Assembly (NCBI GenBank): GCA_017380975.1
Contig: JAFOCX010000022.1
Coordinates: 1 to 6,330 of the forward strand
Length of the DNA stretch: 6,330 nt
Origin: Lachnospiraceae bacterium
GTDB lineage: Bacteria; Bacillota; Clostridia; Lachnospirales; Lachnospiraceae
Direction: 5' to 3'
Within the stretch, counting starts at the first letter, position 1. Each line of letters begins with the position of its first letter. Of this stretch, positions 1-5,210 are shown one piece after another. A model generated the notes under the pieces. The model worked only from the letters and a program-made list of their open reading frames with translations. It did no database searches and was not told where the DNA came from. The position numbers and the translations under genes were made by a program.

Positions 1-1
1 T

Positions 2-61
2 ACGCCGGATGATCGAATGATTATCGGAAAAAGAACAATGATTTTAAAAAACCATGATTGA
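2..61 (+). CDS. Possible C-terminal tail of an upstream gene (partial)
   Basis: Of the three forward frames at the left edge, only this one stays open for long: 19 codons, ending with Asp before a TGA at 59-61. The residues read TPDDRMIIGKRTMILKNHD, which I do not recognise. An intrinsic terminator lies about 40 nt after the stop, as expected for the end of a gene. The stop codon overlaps the -35 box of the promoter at 58-86. The stretch is short enough to be open by chance, so this is a weak call. Confidence 0.3.
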   Translation, partial: TPDDRMIIGKRTMILKNHD

Positions 62-86
62 CATTCGCGCTTTGAAGCGCTATAAT
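58..86 (+). promoter_or_regulatory. Perfect-consensus sigma-70/SigA promoter upstream of the YitT gene
   Basis: TTGACA at 58-63 and TATAAT at 81-86 are separated by exactly 17 bp, the ideal housekeeping promoter. Transcription would start near 92-94. A perfect inverted repeat fills most of the spacer, and a terminator hairpin begins about 10 nt after the predicted start. Full-length YitT mRNA from this promoter therefore needs read-through. No better promoter for the YitT gene is visible: a TATAAT at 182-187 lacks a -35 box and sits almost on the ribosome binding site. Confidence 0.7.
67..80. promoter_or_regulatory. Palindrome in the promoter spacer, candidate operator
   Basis: GCGCTT (67-72) and AAGCGC (75-80) are perfect inverted repeats separated by TG. 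They fill the spacer between the -35 and -10 boxes, where a bound repressor or a MerR-type activator could act. The right half, extended to AAGCGCTA (75-82), recurs at 147-154. The binding protein is unknown, and the symmetry could be chance. Confidence 0.35.
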
Positions 87-102
87 CGCAATCGATTCAG
101 GG

Positions 103-126
103 AAGGGCGGTGAATCCGCCCTTTTT
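103..126 (+). terminator. Intrinsic terminator or attenuator ahead of the YitT gene
   Basis: AAGGGCGG (103-110) pairs perfectly with CCGCCCTT (116-123) around a 5-nt loop, and the T-run continues to 126. This is a GC-rich 8-bp stem followed by a U-tract, the classic Rho-independent form. It may end the gene whose stop is at 59-61. It also lies inside the leader made from the promoter at 58-86, so it could act as an attenuator or give a very short RNA. Confidence 0.8.
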
Positions 127-146
127 GTATGCAATTTTTTATGCTA

Positions 147-154
147 AAGCGCTA
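147..154 (+). repeat. Second copy of AAGCGCTA within a weak palindrome
   Basis: AAGCGCTA here repeats bases 75-82. It is flanked by TGCTA (142-146) and TAGCA (153-157), which are inverted repeats. The rest of the 127-228 leader is A-rich, with nothing else convincing apart from the ribosome binding site and the small hairpin at 200-218. Confidence 0.25.
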
Positions 155-189
155 GCAAAAAAGCGAAATAGCAAAACATAATATAATAA

Positions 190-218
190 GGAAGGAGTAC
201 CGGCAGAAAAATAGCCGG
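190..218 (+). promoter_or_regulatory. Distant ribosome binding site plus small hairpin before the YitT gene
   Basis: GGAAGGAG (190-197) is a good Shine-Dalgarno sequence but lies 31 nt before the first usable ATG at 229. No ATG, GTG or TTG occurs at normal spacing. In the reading frame of the gene, a TGA at 223-225 rules out an earlier start. CCGGC (200-204) and GCCGG (214-218) can pair around a 9-nt loop. If folded, the hairpin would shorten the effective distance to about 12 nt. The alternative is a weak GGA at 217-219 serving the ATG directly. Confidence 0.4.
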
Positions 219-228
219 AAAATGAATC

Positions 229-1110
229 ATGGGAACTATGACAGAAAAAGACAAGAATGTTAGTAAGTTGATCAAACAGGTAAGTATTATCATCGTGGGA
301 CTTACGATTTATGCATTTGGCCTGGCAGTGTTTGTACTTCCGACCGATATGATCGCAGCGGGAACAACAGGTATAGCATTACTCGCACAGAGACTCTGGG
401 GAATTCCGATCTCCACATTTGTTGCGGTGTTCAATGTGTTAATGTTTGGTCTTGGCTTTCTTGAACTTGGCAAAACATTTGCACTTACTACACTGGTTGC
501 AACCTTTTATTATCCGGTGATCTTAGATGTGGCCATTGCAGTAGTGGGCGATATGGTGATCACGCAGGATCCGATGCTCTGTGCGATCTTTTCCGGTATC
601 ATCATCGGTTTCTCTCTTGGTATTGTAATCAAAGCCGGAGCTTCTACCGGCGGTATGGATATTCCGCCGCTTGTATTAAAGAAACGTTTCAGTATTCCGG
701 TCTCTGCATCCATGTATTTCTTTGACGCAGTGATCCTGGTCGGTCAGATGCCGTTCGGTGACAAAGAGCGTATTCTTTATGCACTGATCATGGTTATGGT
801 TTACACAATGGTTCTGGATAAAGTTCTGATGATGGGATCCAAACAGATCCAGGTGAAGATCTTCAGTGCAAAATATGAGGAGATCAGCAGAGCGATCCAG
901 GAAAAAATGGACCGCGGTACAACCCTTCTTAATATGGAAGGCGGACATTCCAGACAGAAATCCATGGCGATCCTTTCCATCGTATCCGGACGTGAGCTTT
1001 CCAAGATAAATGACATTGTTATGGAGATCGACGAGAATGCATTTATGATCGTAAACCAGGTCGGAGAGGTGCGCGGACGCGGATTTACCATGACAAAGAA
1101 ATACGAATAA
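229..1110 (+). CDS. YitT family integral membrane protein with C-terminal DUF2179 domain
   Basis: This is a 293-residue polytopic membrane protein of the YitT/DUF161 family, whose transport or regulatory role is not established. A short charged N-terminus is followed by hydrophobic segments at roughly residues 17-37, 45-55, 60-80, 84-106, 117-135, 158-174 and 182-202. The family hallmark GASTGGMDI is at 137-145. The soluble C-terminal part (about 206-290) matches DUF2179 in pattern: RGTTLLNMEGG, then IDENAFMIVNQVGEVRGRGF. The length is normal for the family. The first in-frame ATG at 229 was chosen, because a TGA at 223-225 closes the frame upstream; ATG 238 is an alternative. The gene has its own promoter region and a terminator after it, so it appears monocistronic and separate from the decarboxylase operon. 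It uses CGC arginine and GGA glycine codons, which are nearly absent from that operon. Confidence 0.93.
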   Translation: MGTMTEKDKNVSKLIKQVSIIIVGLTIYAFGLAVFVLPTDMIAAGTTGIALLAQRLWGIPISTFVAVFNVLMFGLGFLELGKTFALTTLVATFYYPVILDVAIAVVGDMVITQDPMLCAIFSGIIIGFSLGIVIKAGASTGGMDIPPLVLKKRFSIPVSASMYFFDAVILVGQMPFGDKERILYALIMVMVYTMVLDKVLMMGSKQIQVKIFSAKYEEISRAIQEKMDRGTTLLNMEGGHSRQKSMAILSIVSGRELSKINDIVMEIDENAFMIVNQVGEVRGRGFTMTKKYE

Positions 1111-1139
1111 AACCACTTAAATAATTAAAGAAAAAACGG

Positions 1140-1174
1140 ACGGTCGCGAAAGAAAAATAACTCGCGGCCGTTTT
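1140..1174 (+). terminator. Intrinsic terminator after the YitT gene
   Basis: The stem is 1140-1149 against 1162-1171: ACGGTCGCGA pairs with TCGCGGCCGT, with one G-U wobble (1144/1167). The 12-nt A-rich loop is followed by TTTT at 1171-1174. The hairpin begins about 30 nt after the YitT stop and separates that gene from the downstream operon. An A-run at 1131-1136 on the other side could give some terminator activity for the minus strand, but no minus-strand gene is supported nearby. Confidence 0.85.
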
Positions 1175-1178
1175 GTAT

Positions 1179-1192
1179 TTGTATCAATACAA
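1179..1192. promoter_or_regulatory. TTGTAT-CA-ATACAA palindrome upstream of the operon promoter
   Basis: Perfect 6-bp inverted arms (1179-1184 and 1187-1192) are separated by CA, 26 bp before the -35 box at 1219. A longer alternative pairing uses 1173-1179 and 1186-1192. The outer TTGT/ACAA halves recall redox-sensing Rex sites, but the total length is 14 or 20 bp rather than the usual 18, so I do not assign it. A further short palindrome, TGTATACA, lies at 1231-1238 in the promoter spacer. Confidence 0.35.
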
Positions 1193-1218
1193 TTTTTCCT
1201 TTTTCGTCCAAAAATGAC

Positions 1219-1247
1219 TTGAAATTTGCATGTATACAGAGTATGAT
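1219..1247 (+). promoter_or_regulatory. Promoter of the decarboxylase operon
   Basis: TTGAAA (1219-1224) and TATGAT (1242-1247) are spaced by 17 bp, each with one departure from consensus. The predicted transcription start is near 1254, giving a leader of about 54 nt before the ATG at 1308. The position also settles the start of the first gene: an in-frame ATG at 1230 lies upstream of the transcription start and inside the promoter spacer. Confidence 0.75.
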
Positions 1248-1294
1248 TATATACGGCAGAAATTTGGTTTTCGTCAATTTTCAATATTATTAAT

Positions 1295-1299
1295 GGAGG
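1295..1299 (+). promoter_or_regulatory. Ribosome binding site that fixes the carboxyltransferase start
   Basis: GGAGG, inside TGGAGGA, is placed 8 nt before ATG 1308, the optimal distance. The other in-frame ATGs at 1230 and 1293 have no such site, and the residues they would add show no family similarity. Confidence 0.85.
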
Positions 1300-1307
1300 A
1301 CAGCAAA

Positions 1308-2735
1308 ATGACTAATTCAGCAATGAACAGAATCAACTTATTGCTTGATGAGAACAGCTTCGTAGAAGTTGGTGCGTACATGACTGCCAGAAGCACAGAC
1401 TTCAACATGCAGGCTCAGGAAACACCTGCTGACGGTGTTGTTACTGGTTACGGTACAATTGAGGGAGCTCTTGTATACGTTTACAGCCAGAACGCAGCAG
1501 TAATGGGTGGTTCTGTAGGTGAAATGCACGCAAAGAAGATCGAGAACATCTACGCTATGGCTATGAAGATGGGCGCTCCGGTGATCGGTCTCATCGACTG
1601 CGCAGGTTTAAGACTTCAGGAAGGTATGGATGCTCTTGACGGTTTCGGCAAACTTTATGCTTGCCAGACTATGGCTTCCGGCGTTATCCCGCAGATCCAG
1701 GCAGTTTTCGGTAACTGCGGCGGCGGTATGGCAGTGGCTTCTGCTATGGCAGACTTCACTTACATGGAAGACAAAGCAAAATTATTCGTAAACGCTCCGA
1801 ACGCGATCGTAGAGAACAAAGCAGACAACTCCACAGCAAAATTCCAGGCTGAGGAATCCGGCAATGTATGCGCTACAGGCACAGAGGAAGAGATCCTCGC
1901 TGAGATCCACACACTTGTTTCCATTCTTCCGGCAAACAACGAGGATGATATGTCCTACGATGAGTGTGCTGATGACCTCAACAGAATGTGCGAAGGCATC
2001 GAGGCTTGCACAGGCGATACAGCTCTTGCACTTGCAATGATCTCCGATGACAACTTCATTCTTGAGATGAAGAAAGATTATGCTCCGAGCATGGTTACAG
2101 CTTTCATCCGTTTAAACGGTGCTACAGTAGGCTGTGTTGCTAACAGAACAGAGTCCTACGTTGACGGCGAGAAAGTTGCTACTTACGACAGCGGTTTAAC
2201 AGCTACAGCTTGTGAGAAAGCAGCTGATTTCGTAAACTTCTGTGACGCTTTCGAGATTCCGGTTCTCACACTTGTAAACGTTAACGGTTACAAGAACTGC
2301 GCTATGAACGAGAAGAAGATCGCAAGAGCAGCAGCTAAGTTAACAGCAGCATTTGCTAACGCAAGTGTTCCGAAAGTAACAGTAGTATGCGGTACAGCAT
2401 TCGGTACAGCAGGTCTTGCTATGAACAGCAAATCCATCGGCGCTGATATCGTTTACGCTTGGGAGAACGCTTCTATCGGTATGATGGATGCTACACCGGC
2501 TGTTAAGATCATGTACGCAAAAGAGATCGCTGAGTCCCAGGATCCGGCAGCTCTCATCGCTGAGAAGGCAGCTGAGTATACAGCTATGCAGGCAAGCGCT
2601 ATGGCAGCAGCAAGAAGAGGCTATGTTGATGATATCATCAAAGCTGACGAGACAAGACAGCGTGTAGTTGCAGCATTCGAGATGCTGTTCACAAAGAGAG
2701 AGGATCGTCCGTCCAAGAAACACGGCACAATCTAA
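1308..2735 (+). CDS. MmdA-like CoA carboxyltransferase (acyl-CoA carboxylase beta / 12S family), divergent
   Basis: This 475-residue protein of the carboxyl transferase family has two crotonase-like halves. The family (methylmalonyl-CoA decarboxylase alpha, transcarboxylase 12S, PccB) moves CO2 between an acyl-CoA and biotin. Recognisable blocks are RINLLLDENSFVE (8-20), DGVVTGYGTIEG (42-53), GGSVGEMHAKKI (67-78), GAPVIGLIDCAG (89-100), ASGVIPQI (123-130), CDAFEIPV (312-319), SKSIGADIVYAW (374-385) and the C-terminal RGYVDDII...KKHGTI. It is unusual in several ways. It lacks about 30 N-terminal residues of typical members. The usual SGGARIQEG reads CAGLRLQEG (98-106), the second-half GGA motif reads GTA (366-368), and the MGPEGA motif is replaced by MMDATPA (392-398). 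The fold is clear, but substrate and activity are not. ATG 1308 was chosen from its ribosome binding site and the promoter position. It is the first gene of the operon, 17 nt before the next. Confidence 0.9.
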   Translation: MTNSAMNRINLLLDENSFVEVGAYMTARSTDFNMQAQETPADGVVTGYGTIEGALVYVYSQNAAVMGGSVGEMHAKKIENIYAMAMKMGAPVIGLIDCAGLRLQEGMDALDGFGKLYACQTMASGVIPQIQAVFGNCGGGMAVASAMADFTYMEDKAKLFVNAPNAIVENKADNSTAKFQAEESGNVCATGTEEEILAEIHTLVSILPANNEDDMSYDECADDLNRMCEGIEACTGDTALALAMISDDNFILEMKKDYAPSMVTAFIRLNGATVGCVANRTESYVDGEKVATYDSGLTATACEKAADFVNFCDAFEIPVLTLVNVNGYKNCAMNEKKIARAAAKLTAAFANASVPKVTVVCGTAFGTAGLAMNSKSIGADIVYAWENASIGMMDATPAVKIMYAKEIAESQDPAALIAEKAAEYTAMQASAMAAARRGYVDDIIKADETRQRVVAAFEMLFTKREDRPSKKHGTI

Positions 2736-2752
2736 TACGAGGTGGCAGATAT

Positions 2753-3520
2753 ATGAAAAATATTAAGAGAATCTGGCTTGCTCTTTGCATGAGCTTATGT
2801 CTGTTTGCTCTGACTGCTTGTTCCGGTTCCGGCGATGCTGTGGTTGAGCTTGAGGCAGAGGCTGTATCCAACATGCAGATGCTCGCTGAGAACTACATCA
2901 ATGCATTCAGCGAGATGACTGATGAAGATCTGGCTACACAGATGGCAGCTGCTACAAAGAGTAAAGATTACACAATGGAAACAGCATTCAAATCCTGGGA
3001 ATCCGTGAAGGGTGACCTTGGTGCTCTCGTTTCCTATGAGACAGCAACAGTAACATTAGGCGACGAAGGTTATATTGCAAGAATCAACGCTGTATATGAA
3101 CTGAGAAACATGGAGATGACTCTTATGGTAGACGAAGAGTTTACTACAATTCAGGGTGTTTCCTTCTCTCCGGATTATACAACCGGCGAAAAGATGGCAA
3201 AAGCCGGCATGAATACTCTTATGGGTATGGGCGTTGTATTCGTAGTTCTGATTTTCATCAGCTGGGTAATCGGCATGTTCAAATACATCAGCGTATTTGA
3301 GGCAAAGATGAAAGCGAAGAATGCTCCGGCACCGGCTCCGGCACCGGCAGCAGCTCCGGCTCCTGTGGCAGCTCCGGTTGTAGAGGAAGAGGAGTATGTA
3401 GACGATACAGAGCTTATCTCTGTTATCGCAGCAGCAATTGCAGCATCTGAAGGCAAGACATCTGCAAACGGACTTGTGGTTCGTTCCATCAAACGTGTAT
3501 CCAATCGTAGCTGGAAATAA
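2753..3520 (+). CDS. OadG-type decarboxylase gamma/delta subunit fused to an N-terminal lipoprotein domain
   Basis: This 255-residue protein is far longer than usual OadG/MmdD subunits of roughly 80-150 residues. Residues 1-22 form a lipoprotein signal with lipobox LTAC and lipid-attachment Cys23. Residues 30-145 form an alpha/beta domain of NTF2-like or DUF3887-like character (tentative), including the WESVKGDLG and IQGVSFSPDY patterns. Residues 151-178 resemble the OadG membrane helix (GMNTLMGMGVVFVVLIFISW). Residues 190-209 are an Ala/Pro linker, and 218-254 the conserved OadG tail (DDTELISVIAAAIAAS...VVRSIKRVSNRSW). In Klebsiella oxaloacetate decarboxylase, OadG holds the alpha and beta subunits together through its cytoplasmic tail. 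Here the predicted topology is an outside lipid-anchored domain, one helix, and a cytoplasmic tail. GAGGTGG at 2739-2745 precedes the ATG by 7 nt. Confidence 0.88.
   Translation: MKNIKRIWLALCMSLCLFALTACSGSGDAVVELEAEAVSNMQMLAENYINAFSEMTDEDLATQMAAATKSKDYTMETAFKSWESVKGDLGALVSYETATVTLGDEGYIARINAVYELRNMEMTLMVDEEFTTIQGVSFSPDYTTGEKMAKAGMNTLMGMGVVFVVLIFISWVIGMFKYISVFEAKMKAKNAPAPAPAPAAAPAPVAAPVVEEEEYVDDTELISVIAAAIAASEGKTSANGLVVRSIKRVSNRSWK
3329..3360 (+). repeat. 32-bp exact direct repeat, copy 1 (OadG-like linker)
   Basis: This tract encodes the APAPAPAAAPA linker and is identical base for base to 3679-3710 in the biotin-carrier gene, 350 bp downstream. Both copies sit in the same codon phase. Outside the 32 bp the flanks differ at once (3328 G against 3678 A). 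Confidence 0.85.
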
Positions 3521-3552
3521 GAAGAACCTATCATTTCAGGAGGAATTAAACA

Positions 3553-3945
3553 ATGAAAAATTATACAATCACAGTTAATGGTAATGTTTATGAAGTAACA
3601 GTTGAAGAAGGTTTCACAGGCGCAGCTTCCGCACCGGCAGCAGCTCCGAAGGCAGCACCGAAAGCAGCTCCGAAGGCAGCACCGGCTCCGGCACCGGCAG
3701 CAGCTCCGGCAGCACCGGCTGGCGCAGCAGGCGCAGTAGCTATCACAGCTCCGATGCCGGGTAAGATCCTTGGCGTTAAAGCTTCCGCTGGTCAGGCTGT
3801 TAAGAAAGGCCAGGTTGTTCTTATTCTTGAGGCTATGAAGATGGAAAACGAGATCGTAGCTCCGCAGGATGGTACAATCGCAACAATCAACGTTAACACA
3901 GGTGATTCCGTAGAGCCGGGTGCAACACTCGCTACAATGAACTAA
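3553..3945 (+). CDS. Biotin carboxyl carrier protein subunit (MmdC/GcdC/1.3S type)
   Basis: This 130-residue free-standing biotin protein is the mobile CO2 carrier between the carboxyltransferase and the OadB pump. The N-terminus (1-20, MKNYTITVNGNVYEVTVEEG) matches the usual start of decarboxylase biotin subunits. Residues 24-60 are an Ala/Pro/Lys swinging linker with AAPK repeats. The biotinyl domain spans about 61-130. It contains APMPGKI (66-72) and the biotinylation motif EAMKMEN (93-99), with Lys96 as the attachment site; the domain ends normally. AGGAGGA (3538-3544) lies 8 nt before the ATG. The gene lies between oadG-like and oadB, 32 and 38 nt from its neighbours. It is the only biotin domain visible in the window, so both carboxyltransferases probably share it unless the truncated oadA encodes its own. 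Confidence 0.95.
   Translation: MKNYTITVNGNVYEVTVEEGFTGAASAPAAAPKAAPKAAPKAAPAPAPAAAPAAPAGAAGAVAITAPMPGKILGVKASAGQAVKKGQVVLILEAMKMENEIVAPQDGTIATINVNTGDSVEPGATLATMN
3639..3684 (+). repeat. Imperfect 24-bp tandem repeat in the biotin-carrier linker
   Basis: A 22-bp unit at 3639-3660 recurs exactly at 3663-3684, a period of 24 bp (8 codons), encoding AAPK-type repeats. An 18-bp segment, 3631-3648, recurs at 3691-3708 with one difference in the bases that follow, and also at 3341-3358 in the neighbouring gene. The tract is a likely site of slippage changing linker length by multiples of four residues. Confidence 0.75.
3679..3710 (+). repeat. 32-bp exact direct repeat, copy 2 (biotin-carrier linker)
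   Basis: Identical to 3329-3360 and read in the same frame (APAPAPAAAPA). Recombination between the copies would remove 350 bp and join the OadG-like membrane part in frame to the biotinyl domain. Confidence 0.85.
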
Positions 3946-3983
3946 TTATTTGCTGAAAACAGATTCCACATGGAGGGATAAAT

Positions 3984-5132
3984 ATGGATTATATTGTTAA
4001 CACTCTTTCGAATCTTCTTCAGCAGACAGCATTCCTGAACCTTACAACAGGCAACCTTATCATGATTGCCGTAGCATGTTTCTTCTTATACCTTGCTATT
4101 GGTAAAGGTTTCGAGCCGTTACTTCTTGTACCGATCTCTTTTGGTATGCTGCTTGTTAATATCTATCCGGATATTATGATTCATGCAGAAGATTCTGCTA
4201 ATGGTGTCGGTGGACTTCTCTGGTACTTCTACTTACTCGATGAGTGGAGTATCTTACCGTCCCTGATCTTCATGGGTGTAGGTGCGATGACTGACTTCGG
4301 TCCGCTTATCGCGAACCCGAAGAGCTTCCTCTTAGGTGCGGCTGCTCAGTTCGGTATCTACGCTGCTTACTTTATGGCTATTTTCATGGGCTTCAACGAC
4401 AAGGCTGCTGCAGCTATCTCCATCATTGGTGGTGCTGACGGCCCGACATCCATCTTCCTTGCTGGTAAACTTGGCCAGACAGAGTTCATGGGTCCGATCG
4501 CCGTTGCTGCTTATTCTTACATGGCTCTCGTTCCGGTTATCCAGCCGCCGATCATGAAGGCATTCACAACTGAAGCTGAGAGAAAGATCAAAATGGAACA
4601 GCTTCGTCCGGTATCCAAACTGGAGAAGATCTTATTCCCGATCATCGTAACAATCATCGTATGTATGATTCTTCCGACAACAGCTCCGCTCGTTGGTATG
4701 CTTATGGTTGGTAACCTCTTCCGTGAGTGTGGCGTTGTTAAACAGCTTCAGGAGACAGCTTCCAACGCTCTTATGTACATCGTAGTTATCGTACTCGGTC
4801 TTTCCGTAGGTGCTACAACAAGTGCTGAGGCGTTCTTAAAAGTTACAACACTGAAGATCGTTGCTCTTGGTCTTATTGCTTTCTGTTTCGGTACAGCTGC
4901 AGGTGTTCTTTTCGGTAAGATCATGTGCAAGATGACTGGCGGAAAAGTTAACCCGCTTATCGGTTCTGCTGGTGTATCTGCGGTTCCGATGGCAGCTCGT
5001 GTATCCCAGAAGGTTGGTTCTGAGGCAGATCCGACAAACTTCCTTCTCATGCACGCGATGGGCCCGAACGTTGCAGGTGTTATCGGTACAGCCGTTGCTG
5101 CCGGTACATTCATGGCTATTTTCGGCGTATAA
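3984..5132 (+). CDS. oadB: Sodium-translocating decarboxylase beta subunit (OadB/MmdB/GcdB family)
   Basis: This 382-residue integral membrane protein is the pump that decarboxylates carboxybiotin and drives Na+ out of the cell. Family hallmarks are plain: [20 protein letters not shown] (96-115), [15 protein letters not shown] (149-163), [18 protein letters not shown] (175-192) and the [20 protein letters not shown] block (323-342). By comparison with Klebsiella OadB, Asp152 corresponds to the essential D203, Asn323 to N373 and Ser332 to S382, and Tyr177 or Tyr179 to Y229. All are present, so the pump looks active. Hydrophobic segments occur throughout, including 24-40, 45-60, 115-136, 214-232, 262-278, 288-312 and 360-381. 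Its length is within the family range. GGAGGG (3972-3977) precedes the ATG. The biotin carrier gene ends 38 nt upstream; downstream is a 78-nt gap containing a hairpin. Confidence 0.96.
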   Translation: MDYIVNTLSNLLQQTAFLNLTTGNLIMIAVACFFLYLAIGKGFEPLLLVPISFGMLLVNIYPDIMIHAEDSANGVGGLLWYFYLLDEWSILPSLIFMGVGAMTDFGPLIANPKSFLLGAAAQFGIYAAYFMAIFMGFNDKAAAAISIIGGADGPTSIFLAGKLGQTEFMGPIAVAAYSYMALVPVIQPPIMKAFTTEAERKIKMEQLRPVSKLEKILFPIIVTIIVCMILPTTAPLVGMLMVGNLFRECGVVKQLQETASNALMYIVVIVLGLSVGATTSAEAFLKVTTLKIVALGLIAFCFGTAAGVLFGKIMCKMTGGKVNPLIGSAGVSAVPMAARVSQKVGSEADPTNFLLMHAMGPNVAGVIGTAVAAGTFMAIFGV

Positions 5133-5143
5133 GAACTATAATA

Positions 5144-5174
5144 CAGGACTCCTCAGGACTCCTGAGGAGCACTG
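5144..5174 (+). other. Strong intercistronic hairpin with a 10-bp tandem repeat before oadA
   Basis: CTCCTCAGG (5149-5157) pairs perfectly with CCTGAGGAG (5161-5169) around a 3-nt ACT loop. After two mismatches, CAG (5144-5146) and CTG (5172-5174) extend the stem. The left arm is built from CAGGACTCCT repeated in tandem (5144-5153 and 5154-5163). No proper U-tract follows, so it is not a standard terminator. An mRNA-stabilising or processing element, or a partial attenuator setting oadA level, is more likely. Confidence 0.75.
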
Positions 5175-5210
5175 TTGACCGTTATTGTTTCAATCTAGGA
5201 GGAATATAAA

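Noticed and set aside
182..187. TATAAT as a second -10 box for the YitT gene
   Set aside because: No -35 box exists at 16-18 bp upstream, there is no extended -10, and transcription would begin inside the ribosome binding site.
676..1116. 146-codon minus-strand frame opposite the YitT gene
   Set aside because: It is antisense to a clear membrane-protein gene, is Cys/His-rich with no recognisable domain, and has no promoter or ribosome binding site noted.
1173..1192. Rex-type redox operator
   Set aside because: The half-site ends look similar, but the overall length (14 or 20 bp) does not fit the 18-bp Rex consensus; kept only as an unassigned palindrome.
1230..1307. In-frame N-terminal extension of the carboxyltransferase from ATG 1230
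   Set aside because: It overlaps the promoter spacer, lies before the predicted transcription start, has no ribosome binding site and shows no family similarity; ATG 1308 has an ideal site.
2340..2723. 127-codon minus-strand frame opposite the carboxyltransferase 3' end
   Set aside because: The Cys/Ser-rich composition is a by-product of biased GCA/ACA codons on the other strand, and the forward gene is well conserved.
3175..3534. 119-codon minus-strand frame opposite the OadG-like gene
   Set aside because: Its Gly/Ala run is simply the complement of the Ala/Pro linker codons; no independent support.
3639..3710. CRISPR-like or mobile-element repeat
   Set aside because: The repeats are codon-phase Ala/Pro/Lys linker repeats inside an intact biotin-carrier gene, with no spacers.
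4336..4557. Plus-strand frames overlapping oadB and oadA (4336-4557, 4972-5178, 5929-6150)
   Set aside because: They are out-of-frame shadows of conserved genes, with Leu/Ser/Arg-rich composition and no ribosome binding site.
4748..5113. 121-codon minus-strand frame opposite oadB
   Set aside because: It lies wholly within the highly conserved OadB C-terminal half and has no protein-family resemblance.
5175..5210. Internal promoter before oadA (TTGACC at 5175-5180)
   Set aside because: No -10 box occurs at acceptable spacing; the only candidate, TATAAA at 5205, is 24 bp away.
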